64,000 nucleotides of DNA from Allobosea sp. CS1GBMeth4 (lineage in GTDB: Bacteria; Pseudomonadota; Alphaproteobacteria; Rhizobiales; Beijerinckiaceae). A model generated the notes under the pieces. It made no database searches. It saw nothing but the letters and a program-made list of their open reading frames with translations, and was not told the DNA's origin. Made by a program: the position numbers and the translations under genes. The stretch lies in contig NZ_FYAS01000022.1 of the NCBI RefSeq assembly GCF_900185715.1, positions 61,413 to 125,412 on the forward strand. The letters are read 5' to 3'. Below, one piece after another: positions 29,214 through 37,397 of the stretch (the stretch's first letter is position 1; every line of letters starts with the position of its first letter).

Positions 29214-29875
29214 CGCGCCGCCTTGCCGTAGCGGGCCATGAAGGTCGCCACCGCCTCGCCGACGACATGCGCGACCTCGTCCTCGCCGGGCGGGGTGCGC
29301 ACGGCGTTGAACAGGCGGGGACGCATCAAGGTCGACTGGCAGAGATCGACGAACTGCGCTGCCGCCAGCGCGACATCCCCGATCGCGAGCTCGCCGGCCG
29401 CGACACGCTGCTCCAGAAACGCGGCAAGGTGCTGCGCGCCCTGCATCGGGCCGCGCTCGTAGAACTCGCGGCCGAGATCCGGCATGCGCTCGGCGACGCC
29501 GAGCACGATTCTGTGGGCGCTCAGCGCGAAGGGGCCGGTCAGCAGGCGCACCAGCCCGGTGCCGAAATTCGTCAGGGCCAGGGTCAGGCTCGGCTCGTCG
29601 GCGAGCGCGGCGTACATGCCCTGCTTCTGCTTCTCGCGCTCACGCTCGATCAGGGCGACGAAGAGATGCTCCTTGTCCTCGAAATAGACATAGAGCGTGC
29701 CCTTGGAGACGTTCGCGGCCGCAGCGATGTCGTTCATGCTGGCGGCGTCGAAGCCGCGCGCGGCGAACACGGCATTTGCCCCTTCGAGGATCTGATGGCG
29801 CTTGTCGGGATCCATCCCGGCGACGCGCCGGTTGCGGGAGATGGCCCGGGCACGCGGCTCCAGCATCGCACTCAT
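29210..29875 (-). CDS. TetR-family repressor of the adjacent EmrAB efflux pump
   Basis: A 221-residue TetR protein. The helix-turn-helix lies near residues 20-65, with [20 protein letters not shown] as recognition region. The C-terminal half is a TetR ligand domain. It is divergent from the EmrA-type gene, and the 147-base gap holds two copies of an 18-bp palindrome, the probable operators for both genes. ATG at 29875 was chosen over the upstream in-frame methionine because AGAGG precedes it. The stop codon is supplied by the neighbouring repeat. Confidence 0.92.
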   Translation of the reverse strand: MSAMLEPRARAISRNRRVAGMDPDKRHQILEGANAVFAARGFDAASMNDIAAAANVSKGTLYVYFEDKEHLFVALIEREREKQKQGMYAALADEPSLTLALTNFGTGLVRLLTGPFALSAHRIVLGVAERMPDLGREFYERGPMQGAQHLAAFLEQRVAAGELAIGDVALAAAQFVDLCQSTLMRPRLFNAVRTPPGEDEVAHVVGEAVATFMARYGKAAR

Positions 29876-29916
29876 CGTGTTCCATACCTCTGCGCAAGTT
29901 CGCGCTTGCAAAATAA

Positions 29917-29934
29917 TCGAACCGATCGGTTCGA
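29917..29934. promoter_or_regulatory. TetR operator 1 (18-bp perfect palindrome)
   Basis: TCGAACCGATCGGTTCGA, a perfect palindrome, 42 bases upstream of the tetR start. It shares both half-sites with the second copy 62 bases away. Confidence 0.85.
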
Positions 29935-29978
29935 TTTGCTCTTGATATGCGCCGCGGCGGACGCTATTTCAACCTCGA

Positions 29979-29996
29979 TCGAACCGAGCGGTTCGA
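29979..29996. promoter_or_regulatory. TetR operator 2 (18-bp palindrome)
   Basis: TCGAACCGAGCGGTTCGA, identical half-sites to operator 1 and differing only in the two central bases. It ends 27 bases before the emrA-like start, well placed to block transcription of the pump. Confidence 0.85.
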
Positions 29997-30022
29997 ATTA
30001 TGATCGTCAGGGCATTACCACC

Positions 30023-31225
30023 ATGACCGTCGAAGCCGCCACTGAAAAACGAGCCGAGCCCCGCCGGGATCGCCTGAAGCTGGTCGACCCCGTGCTCGAG
30101 CAGACACCCGGCTCGATCGAAGCCCGCAAGACGGGCGAGGAGCGCGGCCCTGCCGCGCAGACGGGCGGCAGGCCGGCACCGAAGCGCGGCGTCAGGCGCA
30201 TCGTCCTCACCCTCGTCGCCGGCACGGCCCTCGGGGCCGGCCTGTGGTTCGGCATCGGCTGGTGGCGCGATGGCCGCTTCATCGTCTCGACCGACGATGC
30301 CTATGTCGGCGCCGACATGGCGACGATCTCGGCCAAGCTGCCCGCCAACATCGCCACGATCTCGGTCGCCCAGAACCAGGAGGTCAAGGCCGGCCAGCAA
30401 CTGGTCAAGCTCGACGACGGCGACCAGCGCATCGCGCTGGAGAGCGCACACGCCAAGAGCGCGACCGCCAGGGCCACCCTGTCCCGGATCGACGCGCAGA
30501 TCGAGGCCGCTCGCGCCAGCCTGCAGCAGGCGCAGGCGCAGCAGAACTCCGCCGAAGCCGCCGTCACCCGCACCGCCGCCGATTTCGAGCGCGCCAGCAA
30601 CCTCGCCGCCAAGTCCTACGGCTCGCAGGCGACGCTCGACGCCGCCACCGCCGCGCGCGACCAGGCGGTCGCCTCGCTCGTCAGCGCGAAGGCCGGCGTC
30701 GTCCAGGCGCAGGCCAATATCGAGGTGCTCAAGGCGCAGCGCGTCGAGGCCGCCCGCCAGATCGAGGAGCTCCGGGTCGCCGAGGACAAGGCGGCGCGCG
30801 ACCTGTCCTTCATGACGATTTCGGCACCGATCGACGGCCTCGTCGCCAACACGAACATGCAGCTCGGCGATCTCGTCAGCGCCGGCAAGCGGCTGATGTC
30901 GATCGTCCCGCTCGACAAGGTCTATGTCGACGCCAATTTCAAGGAGACGCAGCTCGGCCCGCTGAAGATCGGCGACAGGGCGAAGATCACCGTCGACGCC
31001 CTGCCCGGCCAGGTCTTCGACGGCACCGTCAGCGGCATCGCCGGCGGCACCGGCTCGGTCTTCACCTTGCTGCCGCCCGACAACGCCACCGGCAACTTCA
31101 CCAAGATCGTCCAGCGCGTGCCGGTCCGCATCGCGCTCTCGCCGGAGTCGGCGGGCAGGCATGTGCTGCGGCCGGGCATGTCGGTGGTGGTTTCGATCGA
31201 CCCGCGTCCGGGCGCGCGGAACTGA
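30023..31225 (+). CDS. EmrA/HlyD-type membrane fusion protein of an efflux pump
   Basis: A 400-residue periplasmic adaptor with one N-terminal membrane helix (residues about 60-80). The barrel-sandwich segment starts at TDDAYVGADMATISAKLPAN (near 92). A long alpha-helical coiled hairpin rich in Ala/Gln covers about 130-255, the second half of the lipoyl-like domain is FMTISAPIDGLV near 265, and a beta-barrel follows. It couples the DHA2 transporter downstream to an outer-membrane channel, which is not in this window. ATG at 30023; regulated by the divergent TetR gene. Confidence 0.93.
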   Translation: MTVEAATEKRAEPRRDRLKLVDPVLEQTPGSIEARKTGEERGPAAQTGGRPAPKRGVRRIVLTLVAGTALGAGLWFGIGWWRDGRFIVSTDDAYVGADMATISAKLPANIATISVAQNQEVKAGQQLVKLDDGDQRIALESAHAKSATARATLSRIDAQIEAARASLQQAQAQQNSAEAAVTRTAADFERASNLAAKSYGSQATLDAATAARDQAVASLVSAKAGVVQAQANIEVLKAQRVEAARQIEELRVAEDKAARDLSFMTISAPIDGLVANTNMQLGDLVSAGKRLMSIVPLDKVYVDANFKETQLGPLKIGDRAKITVDALPGQVFDGTVSGIAGGTGSVFTLLPPDNATGNFTKIVQRVPVRIALSPESAGRHVLRPGMSVVVSIDPRPGARN

Positions 31226-31295
31226 CCGGCGCCGGTTCGCTCGCCTGCCCGCGCAGCCGATCGGCCGGCTCAGACTGACCGTGAGAGACGGATCC

Positions 31296-31324
31296 GCCGA
31301 TCGGGTCGGCCCGGCCCGATCGGC
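31296..31324. repeat. Stem-loop 1 between emrA and emrB genes
   Basis: GCCGATCGGG and CCCGATCGGC form a perfect 10-bp stem with a nine-base loop in the transcript between the two pump genes. There is no T-tract. Confidence 0.7.
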
Positions 31325-31353
31325 TCCGGCTCTCGCCGACCCCGACCCGAGGA

Positions 31354-31376
31354 GCCATTTCCGACCGGGAAATGGC
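31354..31376. repeat. Stem-loop 2 between emrA and emrB genes
   Basis: GCCATTTCC and GGAAATGGC form a perfect nine-base-pair stem with a five-base centre. Together with the first hairpin it may set relative expression of the two genes or be the remnant of a repeat element. Confidence 0.65.
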
Positions 31377-31491
31377 GGTGCGCAGCGGCTCGATCGCCCC
31401 TTCCGGGCCGAAGCGCACCGCGCCTCACGGCGCTCCTCGGGCCGGGGCCGGTTCCCGGAATCCGACCGCCACATCCGTCGAGGAGGCCGGC

Positions 31492-33078
31492 ATGGCCACC
31501 GCTACCACTGCGCCCCCGGCAGCCGGCGCGCCGGCTGCCGACGCCATCCCGATGCGCCGGATCTTCGCCTTCCTGGCGATGGTCTTCGGCATGTTCATGG
31601 CGATCCTCGACATCCAGATCGTCTCGGCCTCGCTCGCCGAGATCCAGGCCGGGCTCTCCGCCTCCAGCGACGAGATCGCCTGGGTCCAGACCGCCTATCT
31701 GATCGCCGAGGTGATCATGATCCCCTTGTCCGGCTATCTCAGCCGGGCGCTGTCGACGCGCGTCTTCTTCTCGATCGCCGCGGCCGGCTTCACCATCTCC
31801 AGCGCGCTCTGCGCCTCGTCGAGCTCGATCAACGAGATGATCCTCTGGCGCGCGGTCCAGGGCTTCATCGGCGGCGGCATGATCCCCGGCGTCTTCGCCG
31901 CGGCCTTCACCATCTTTCCGCCCTCGAAACGGCCGATCGTCTCGCCACTGATCGGTCTCATCGCCACGCTCGCGCCGACGATCGGCCCGACGGTGGGCGG
32001 CTATCTCAGCCACGCCTTCTCCTGGCACTGGCTGTTCCTGGTCAATGTCGTGCCCGGCATCGGCGTCACCATCGCCGCCTGGACGCTGATCGACTTCGAC
32101 AGGCCGGACCATGGCCTGCTCCGCCGCTTCGACTGGATCGGGCTCGGCGCCATGGCCGCCTTCCTCGGCAGCATGGAATATGTGCTCGAGGAAGGCACCC
32201 GTCTCGACTGGTTCGAGAGCCACGAGATCGTTCTCTTCACCGGCGTGATGCTGGTCGGCGCCGTGCTGTTCTTCTGGCGCGCCCTGACGCGGGAGGACCC
32301 GCTGGTCGACCTCTACGCCTTCTCCGACCGCAACTTCGCCTTCGGCTCGCTGTTCTCCTTCACCATGGGCATCGGCCTTTACGGCCTGACCTATCTCTAC
32401 CCGGTCTATCTCGGGCGCATCCGCGGCTACGACGCGCTGATGATCGGCGAGACCATGTTCGTCACCGGCCTTGCCATGTTCCTCACCGCGCCGATCGCTG
32501 GACGCCTCTCGGCCAAGCTCGACCCGCGCATCATGATGATGATCGGCTTCGGTGGCTTCGCGCTCGGCACCTGGCTCGCCTCGGCGATCACGGCGGACTG
32601 GGACTTCCACGAACTGTTGGCTCCGCAGATCCTGCGCGGCTGCTCGCTGATGCTGTGCATGGTGCCGATCAACAACCTCGCACTCGGCACCTTGCCGCCG
32701 CAGCAGCTCAAGAACGCCTCGGGGCTCTACAACCTCACCCGCAATCTCGGCGGCGCGGTCGGGCTCGCGGTGATCAATACCCTGCTCAACAACCGCACCG
32801 ACCTGCACATCGCCCGCCTGCACGAGGCCGTCGCCATGGGGCGCCAGGTCGCCGAGGAGAATCTCGCCGCGCTGATCCAGCGCTTCGCCGAGCATGGCGA
32901 CGCCGCGCGCTCCATGGCGCTGGAGCTGCTGACCCAGCGAGCCCACAAGCAGGCGCTGGTGATGGCCTTCGGTGACGTCTTCCTCGGCCTGACCTGCATC
33001 TTCGGCGCCCTGGTCGTGCTCGCCCTGTTCATGCGCAGGCCGCCGGCTCCCGCACCGGGCGGCGGAGGCGGGCATTGA
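31492..33078 (+). CDS. DHA2-family multidrug efflux transporter (EmrB-like)
   Basis: A 528-residue major facilitator transporter of the 14-helix DHA2 family. The first helix carries MVFGMFMAILDIQIVSASLA (motif D1), AWVQTAYLIAEVIMIPLSGYLS follows, and motif C is seen as ATLAPTIGPTVGGYLSH near residue 155. It would expel amphipathic drugs with the EmrA-type adaptor 266 bases upstream. ATG at 31492 has GAGGAGG upstream; the open frame before it is not transporter-like. Confidence 0.94.
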   Translation: MATATTAPPAAGAPAADAIPMRRIFAFLAMVFGMFMAILDIQIVSASLAEIQAGLSASSDEIAWVQTAYLIAEVIMIPLSGYLSRALSTRVFFSIAAAGFTISSALCASSSSINEMILWRAVQGFIGGGMIPGVFAAAFTIFPPSKRPIVSPLIGLIATLAPTIGPTVGGYLSHAFSWHWLFLVNVVPGIGVTIAAWTLIDFDRPDHGLLRRFDWIGLGAMAAFLGSMEYVLEEGTRLDWFESHEIVLFTGVMLVGAVLFFWRALTREDPLVDLYAFSDRNFAFGSLFSFTMGIGLYGLTYLYPVYLGRIRGYDALMIGETMFVTGLAMFLTAPIAGRLSAKLDPRIMMMIGFGGFALGTWLASAITADWDFHELLAPQILRGCSLMLCMVPINNLALGTLPPQQLKNASGLYNLTRNLGGAVGLAVINTLLNNRTDLHIARLHEAVAMGRQVAEENLAALIQRFAEHGDAARSMALELLTQRAHKQALVMAFGDVFLGLTCIFGALVVLALFMRRPPAPAPGGGGGH

Positions 33079-33225
33079 CGGCCTCCGCCGAGACCGTCCG
33101 AACGGACGACACGTCCCGCTTGGAGGGACCGCTGCGTGTCGTGGACACCCCCCATGCGTTCCGCCGCAGGCCGGGGAGAATTGACAGCCCGCATCGAAGA
33201 GGGCAAAAATATCAGCAATATCAGT

Positions 33226-33246
33226 AGTTTAGATGAATTCTAAACT
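33226..33246. promoter_or_regulatory. ICE-like operator upstream of irr
   Basis: AGTTTAGATGAATTCTAAACT is an inverted repeat with perfect eight-base arms and a five-base centre. It closely matches the iron control element bound by Irr in Hyphomicrobiales (TTTAGAA/TTCTAAA type). It lies 35 bases before the irr start, suggesting autoregulation. Confidence 0.8.
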
Positions 33247-33280
33247 GCATGGACACTGATCTTCGAGTTGGAAGGCGTTC

Positions 33281-33817
33281 ATGAGCATTCTGTCCCTGAA
33301 GGACGGCAGCCCGGCCCGGGCTGCCCATGAGGAGCAGATTCCCTGGCCGCAGAAGGCCCCTGCCGCCTGTCCGATCAGCGCGGTCAAGGCGCGCCTGCGC
33401 AGCGTCGGCCTGAGGCCGACCCGCCAGCGCATGGCGCTGGGCTGGCTGCTCTTCGCCAAGGGCGACCGGCATGTCAGCGCCGAGATGCTCTACGAGGAGG
33501 CGCTGCGCGCCCGCGAGCCGCTCTCGCTCGCGACCGTCTACAATACGCTGCGTCAGTTTTCCGAGGCCGGCCTGCTGCGTCAGGTGTCGGTGTCCGGGCC
33601 GAAGACCTTCTTCGACACCAATGTCTCGGAGCATCATCACTTCTACAATGAGGACGACGAGACCGTCGTCGACATTCCGGGCTCGCAGATCGAGGTCACC
33701 GGCCTGCCGGCGGCGCCGGACGGCATGATGATCGCCTCCGTCGAGGTGATCGTGCGCCTGCGCCGCGCCGATGGCGTGGAGACGGCGACGAAGGTCGCGG
33801 GAGCCCGCCGGACGTGA
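33281..33817 (+). CDS. irr: Iron response regulator Irr (Fur family)
   Basis: A 178-residue Fur-superfamily regulator. The DNA-binding part is LRSVGLRPTRQRMALGWLLF with LSLATVYNTLRQFSEAGLL (residues about 38-105). The C-terminal half has NVSEHHHFYNEDDETVVDIP: the three histidines followed by Phe rather than the Fur-type metal site, as in Irr. The heme regulatory GCPWHD motif of Bradyrhizobium Irr is absent (ACPISAV near residue 29), as in many other Irr proteins. It is followed with a four-base overlap by bfd. Confidence 0.9.
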   Translation: MSILSLKDGSPARAAHEEQIPWPQKAPAACPISAVKARLRSVGLRPTRQRMALGWLLFAKGDRHVSAEMLYEEALRAREPLSLATVYNTLRQFSEAGLLRQVSVSGPKTFFDTNVSEHHHFYNEDDETVVDIPGSQIEVTGLPAAPDGMMIASVEVIVRLRRADGVETATKVAGARRT

Positions 33818-34101
33818 TCGTCTGCTCCTGCAACGTCCTCTCCTGTCGGCAGATCAAGGGCACGATCGCGCCGGACGGCAGCGGCCCGCGCACCGCGGGC
33901 GAGGCCTATGACTGCCTCGGCTGCAGCCCGGATTGCGGCCGCTGCGCCCGCGAGGTCCGCGCCCTGCTGGCGGAGGCCCGCGCCGCCTGCGCCAGCCAGT
34001 GCCAGAGCTGCGCCAGCCGGGATGTCGCTTGCGCGGTTCACGTCTCGGTCGGCCTGATGATGGCCGGCATCGAGGAGAATGACGACCGCGCCGCCGCCTG
34101 A
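33814..34101 (+). CDS. bfd: Bacterioferritin-associated ferredoxin
   Basis: A 95-residue [2Fe-2S] protein of the Bfd family that reduces ferric iron in bacterioferritin so that it can be released. The cluster cysteines are visible as CSC (residues 4-6) and CLGCSPDCGRC near 34-44. A Cys-rich extension ACASQCQSCASRDVAC follows and is unusual for Bfd. GTG start overlaps the irr stop by four bases (GTGA), so it is coupled to irr. The bacterioferritin gene lies 125 bases downstream. Confidence 0.9.
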   Translation: MIVCSCNVLSCRQIKGTIAPDGSGPRTAGEAYDCLGCSPDCGRCAREVRALLAEARAACASQCQSCASRDVACAVHVSVGLMMAGIEENDDRAAA

Positions 34102-34165
34102 CCGCGCCGCGGCGATTTCTGCCGCAGACCTTGCAGTCCGGCCTTTCCTTTCCGAGTTCATCGCT

Positions 34166-34190
34166 CTACATTATGAGCATTATAATGTAG
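34166..34190. promoter_or_regulatory. AT-rich inverted repeat upstream of bacterioferritin
   Basis: CTACATTAT and ATAATGTAG are perfect nine-base arms around a seven-base centre, 36 bases before the bfr start. It stands out by its AT content. It matches neither the ICE consensus nor the TGA-N9-TCA iron-rhodo box, so the binding factor is unknown. Confidence 0.65.
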
Positions 34191-34226
34191 CCAGGCTGAT
34201 CCACAGCCGACAGCGAGGAGAGCGGC

Positions 34227-34715
34227 ATGAAAGGCGACAAGAAGGTCATCGAATACCTCAACAAGGGCCTGCGCTCCGAACTGACGGCCATCAACCAATA
34301 CTGGCTTCACTATCGGCTCCTCGACAATTGGGGCCTTAAGGACATGGCGAAGACCTGGAAGAAGGAGTCGATCGAGGAGATGGTCCATGCCGACCGCTTC
34401 GTCGACCGCATCCTCTTCCTTGAGGGCTTCCCGAACATGCAGACGCTCGACCCGCTGCGGATCGGCGAGAACGTCAAGGAAGTGATCGAGTGCGACCTGA
34501 AGGCCGAGGTCGAGGCGCGGGCGCTGTATCAGGAGGCGGCCAAATATTGCCGCGAGGTCGGCGACTATCCGTCCGAGGACCTGTTCAAGGCGCTGATGAA
34601 GGACGAGGAAGGCCATATCGACTTCCTCGAGACCCAGCTCGACCTGATCGGCCGCATCGGCCTCGAGCTCTACACCCAGAAGCATGTCGGCGGGCTCGAG
34701 GGCGACGACCACTGA
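34227..34715 (+). CDS. bfr: Bacterioferritin
   Basis: A 162-residue heme-containing ferritin that oxidises and stores iron as a 24-mer. All ferroxidase ligands fall at the standard positions: Glu18, Glu51, His54, Glu94, Glu127 and His130. The heme ligand Met52 is present. ATG at 34227 follows GAGGAGAG. It forms an iron-storage unit with bfd and irr, but the separate inverted repeat in front suggests its own promoter. A strong terminator follows. Confidence 0.97.
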   Translation: MKGDKKVIEYLNKGLRSELTAINQYWLHYRLLDNWGLKDMAKTWKKESIEEMVHADRFVDRILFLEGFPNMQTLDPLRIGENVKEVIECDLKAEVEARALYQEAAKYCREVGDYPSEDLFKALMKDEEGHIDFLETQLDLIGRIGLELYTQKHVGGLEGDDH

Positions 34716-34741
34716 GCTGCGGCTGCCGCCAGGAACGATCG

Positions 34742-34770
34742 ACCGGGCCGCGTGACAGGCCCGGTTTTTT
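34742..34770 (+). terminator. Intrinsic terminator after bfr
   Basis: ACCGGGCC, a short loop, GGCCCGGT and a run of T residues, about 27 bases after the bfr stop codon. Confidence 0.92.
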
Positions 34771-34838
34771 CGTGGCGCCAGCGGGGCTCCCCAAGCGCCG
34801 CGCTGCCATGCCCGGGGACGGCGACCGGATGGAGGCCG

Positions 34839-35378
34839 ATGAGCAGGATCATTGCCGTCGCGCGGGATGATGCACACCGCTTCAGCAAGCCGGTCCTGCC
34901 GGCGATTCGCCTGCTCGCCGGCCTCGGCGTCGAAGGCGACGCCCATTGCGGCGAGACGGTGAAGCACCGCTCGCGTGTCAGGGTCGATCCGACGCAGCCC
35001 AATCTGCGTCAGGTCCATCTGATCCATGCGGAACTTTTCGACGAGCTCGCCGATGCCGGCTTCCCGGTAGGGCCGGGCGACATGGGCGAGAACCTCACCA
35101 CCCGGGGAATCGACCTGCTCGGCCTGCCGGTCGGTGCCCGGCTTCGCCTCGGCGGCGAAGCTCTGATCGAGGTCACCGGACTGCGCAACCCCTGCGCCCA
35201 GATCGAGGCCTTCCGGCCGGGCCTGCTCGCGGCCGTGCTCGGCCGCGGCGCCGATGGGGCGCTGATCCGCAAGGCCGGAATCATGGCGATCGTGCTGGAC
35301 GGCGGCCTGGTCAGGCCGGGCGACGCCATCGGGATCGCGCTGCCGCCGCCGCCGCATCGCGCCCTCGAACGCGTTTGA
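34839..35378 (+). CDS. MOSC-domain protein
   Basis: A 179-residue MOSC domain protein. The family cysteine that can carry sulfur is in TGLRNPCAQIE near residue 115. FPVGPGDMGENLTTRGIDLL near 75 is the other hallmark. MOSC domains bind molybdenum cofactor or a persulfide; stand-alone versions like this one (YiiM-related) are linked with detoxification of N-hydroxylated compounds. ATG at 34839 follows GGAGG. Confidence 0.9.
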   Translation: MSRIIAVARDDAHRFSKPVLPAIRLLAGLGVEGDAHCGETVKHRSRVRVDPTQPNLRQVHLIHAELFDELADAGFPVGPGDMGENLTTRGIDLLGLPVGARLRLGGEALIEVTGLRNPCAQIEAFRPGLLAAVLGRGADGALIRKAGIMAIVLDGGLVRPGDAIGIALPPPPHRALERV

Positions 35379-35479
35379 GGCGGCCCGGCCTTTCGGCCTG
35401 CCGCCTCGTCGATTCGTCCAGGCACAACCCGGCCAGGCCAAATCAGCCCGACCGGACGTGTCCGCCGGCGATCAGCCTC

Positions 35480-36109
35480 TCAGAGGAAGCTGATGTTCGC
35501 GGCCTCGGGGCCCTTCTTGCCGGCGCGGATCGAGAAGCGCACGCGCTGCCCGTCCATCGGCGGCTGCAGGCCGCTGCGGCTCAGCGACGAGACGTGCAGG
35601 AACACGTCCGGCCCGCCCTTGTCCGGGGCGATGAAGCCGAAGCCGCGATCGGTGTTGAAGAATTTCACCGCGCCGTCGAACGGCCCTTCCATCGGCGCGC
35701 TGGCGCCGCGGTCGAAGCCACCACGGTCGCCGCGGTCGTAACCGCCGCCACCGCCATAGCCGCCGCCGAAATCGTCGCGCGGGGGGCGCGGCGAGAACGG
35801 ACGGCCGCCACCGCCGCCGGGGCCACGCGGCGCGGCCGGGGTCGCGGTCGAGGCATCGATCTCGTGAACGGACACGACCTGCAGGCCGCGCCGGCCTTCG
35901 CCGAGATCGCAGATGATGGTGGCACCGGGCTGCAGGTCCTGCGGATCCTGCGGGCCGATGGCCGAGATGTGGAGAAACACGTCGCCGGAACCGTCCGCCG
36001 GAGAGGCAAAGCCGAAGCCTTTCTCCGGATCGAACCACTTGACCTTGGCTTCGATATTCTCGTGGGTGACGAAGGGCGCCGGGGCGGCGGGCTTACGACG
36101 ATCGAACAT
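35480..36109 (-). CDS. Cold-shock protein with two CSD domains joined by a Gly-rich linker
   Basis: A 209-residue nucleic-acid-binding protein. The first cold-shock domain (about 20-85) has KVKWFDPEKGFGFASP and DVFLHISAI. A Gly/Arg/Asp-rich low-complexity linker covers 90-140. The second domain (about 145-207) has AVKFFNTDRGFGFIAP and DVFLHVSSL. Both RNP1-like and RNP2-like motifs are intact. Double-domain versions are common in this order. The linker resembles RGG-type disordered RNA-binding tails. Confidence 0.95.
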   Translation of the reverse strand: MFDRRKPAAPAPFVTHENIEAKVKWFDPEKGFGFASPADGSGDVFLHISAIGPQDPQDLQPGATIICDLGEGRRGLQVVSVHEIDASTATPAAPRGPGGGGGRPFSPRPPRDDFGGGYGGGGGYDRGDRGGFDRGASAPMEGPFDGAVKFFNTDRGFGFIAPDKGGPDVFLHVSSLSRSGLQPPMDGQRVRFSIRAGKKGPEAANISFL

Positions 36110-36287
36110 GCAGCTTCAACGATAGTGACCGGGAGCGCGCAATCTAGCGCAAGCTTCCGGGTTCGTCATCGGGGCGGCGCAGCAAAAATTCGGGTCCGGC
36201 CAAAAGCTGCCAGATCGCGGATTCATACCCGGCGACCGCCGTTTCAAGCGGCGATTGCTTCAAAATTCACTCTTTCGGGACGAGGCG

Positions 36288-37007
36288 TCAACCTCCCCCT
36301 TCCGGCGCCGCCGGCGAGCAGCGGATCATCTGCACCTTCTTCGGCATCTCGCCGACGGCCGGCACGAACTGCCCGCTCTGCGGGTCGAGCAGCATCAGCT
36401 CGCCAGTCGCCACCGCGAAATAGGCGCCGTGCAGATGCAGCCGGCCCTTGCCCTCGAGGATGTTGATGCAGGGGAAGGTGCGCAGATTGGCGAGCGATTG
36501 CTGGATCGAGAGCAGGGCGAGGCGCTCGACATAGCTCTCGAAACTCTCGTTGCGGCTGCGCCCGCCCGAGCGCCGCGCCGCCGGCTCGATCAGCGTGATC
36601 CATTTGCCGATGAAGTCGCCGGGCGAGAGCGGGCCCTGCGCATCGTCGGCGAAAGCGCGGACGCCGCCGCAGCGGCCATGGCCGAGCACCACGATATGCT
36701 CGACCTTCAGCGCCTGGACGCCGTATTCGAGCGCGGCCGAGGTGCCGTGCAGCTGGTCGTCCGGCGAGAAGGGCGGGACGAGATTGGCGACGTTGCGCAC
36801 CACGAACATCTCGCCCGGGCTCGCATCGAAGATCACCTCGGGCGAGACGCGCGAATCGCAGCAGCCGATCAGCATGATCTTCGGCGTCTGCCCGGTCTCG
36901 GCGAGTTCCTCGTAGCGGCTCTTCTCGCGCGCGAAGCGATCGTCGAGGAAGGCGCGATAGCCTTCCGTCAGGCGCTGTGGAAACGGCTCGGGGCTTGGCT
37001 GGTCCAT
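36288..37007 (-). CDS. Beta-class carbonic anhydrase
   Basis: A 239-residue enzyme hydrating CO2. The zinc ligands are Cys50 in GCCDSRVSP, and the His and Cys of GHGRCGGV near residue 115. The Asp-Arg pair of CCDSR is intact. VRNVANLVPP near 77 is the expected conserved segment. Monocistronic as far as can be seen. Confidence 0.96.
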   Translation of the reverse strand: MDQPSPEPFPQRLTEGYRAFLDDRFAREKSRYEELAETGQTPKIMLIGCCDSRVSPEVIFDASPGEMFVVRNVANLVPPFSPDDQLHGTSAALEYGVQALKVEHIVVLGHGRCGGVRAFADDAQGPLSPGDFIGKWITLIEPAARRSGGRSRNESFESYVERLALLSIQQSLANLRTFPCINILEGKGRLHLHGAYFAVATGELMLLDPQSGQFVPAVGEMPKKVQMIRCSPAAPEGGG

Positions 37008-37077
37008 GGCCCATCTTGGGCCAGAACCCGGGGGCCTTCGTCAAGAGCGGACTTGGCGATTCTGCTGCGATGCAGCA

Positions 37078-37392
37078 TCAGATCCCGCCGAGCCTGCCCT
37101 GCAATCGCGCCGCCAGGGTCCCGGCATCGCCGTGGATCAACACCCGCTTCAGGCGCGCGCTCGCACCTGCCGTCAGCGAGATCTGCGAGCGCGAGATCTG
37201 GAGTTCCCTGGCGAGGAGCGCGATCAGCGCCGCATTGGCCTCGCCGTCGCTGGGGGCGGCCCTGACCCGGGCCTTCAGCACCTGGCGGCCGTCGGCCAGG
37301 GTCTCGACGCCGTCGAGGCTGTCGCGCCCGCCGCGCGGCGTCAGGCGGACGGCGATCGCCAGGCCGTCGGATGTGACGGACCAGGCCGCCAT
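37078..37392 (-). CDS. DUF167 (YggU-family) protein
   Basis: A 104-residue DUF167 protein. Typical segments are VRLTPRGGRDSLDGV near residue 14, VRAAPSDGEANAALIALLA near 43, and the C-terminal KRVLIHGD. The function of the family is unknown. It begins five bases after the yggT stop codon; the YggT-YggU pairing is widespread in Proteobacteria. Confidence 0.92.
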   Translation of the reverse strand: MAAWSVTSDGLAIAVRLTPRGGRDSLDGVETLADGRQVLKARVRAAPSDGEANAALIALLARELQISRSQISLTAGASARLKRVLIHGDAGTLAARLQGRLGGI

Positions 37393-37397
37393 GATGC

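Noticed and set aside
29267..30022. The 5' extension of the EmrA frame across the divergent tetR gene
   Set aside because: It reads antisense to tetR and through both operators; the family-like protein begins at the ATG at 30023.
33281..33817. Heme regulatory motif in Irr
   Set aside because: The expected GCPWHD is not present; the similar position reads ACPISAV, so direct heme-triggered degradation by that motif is not supported.
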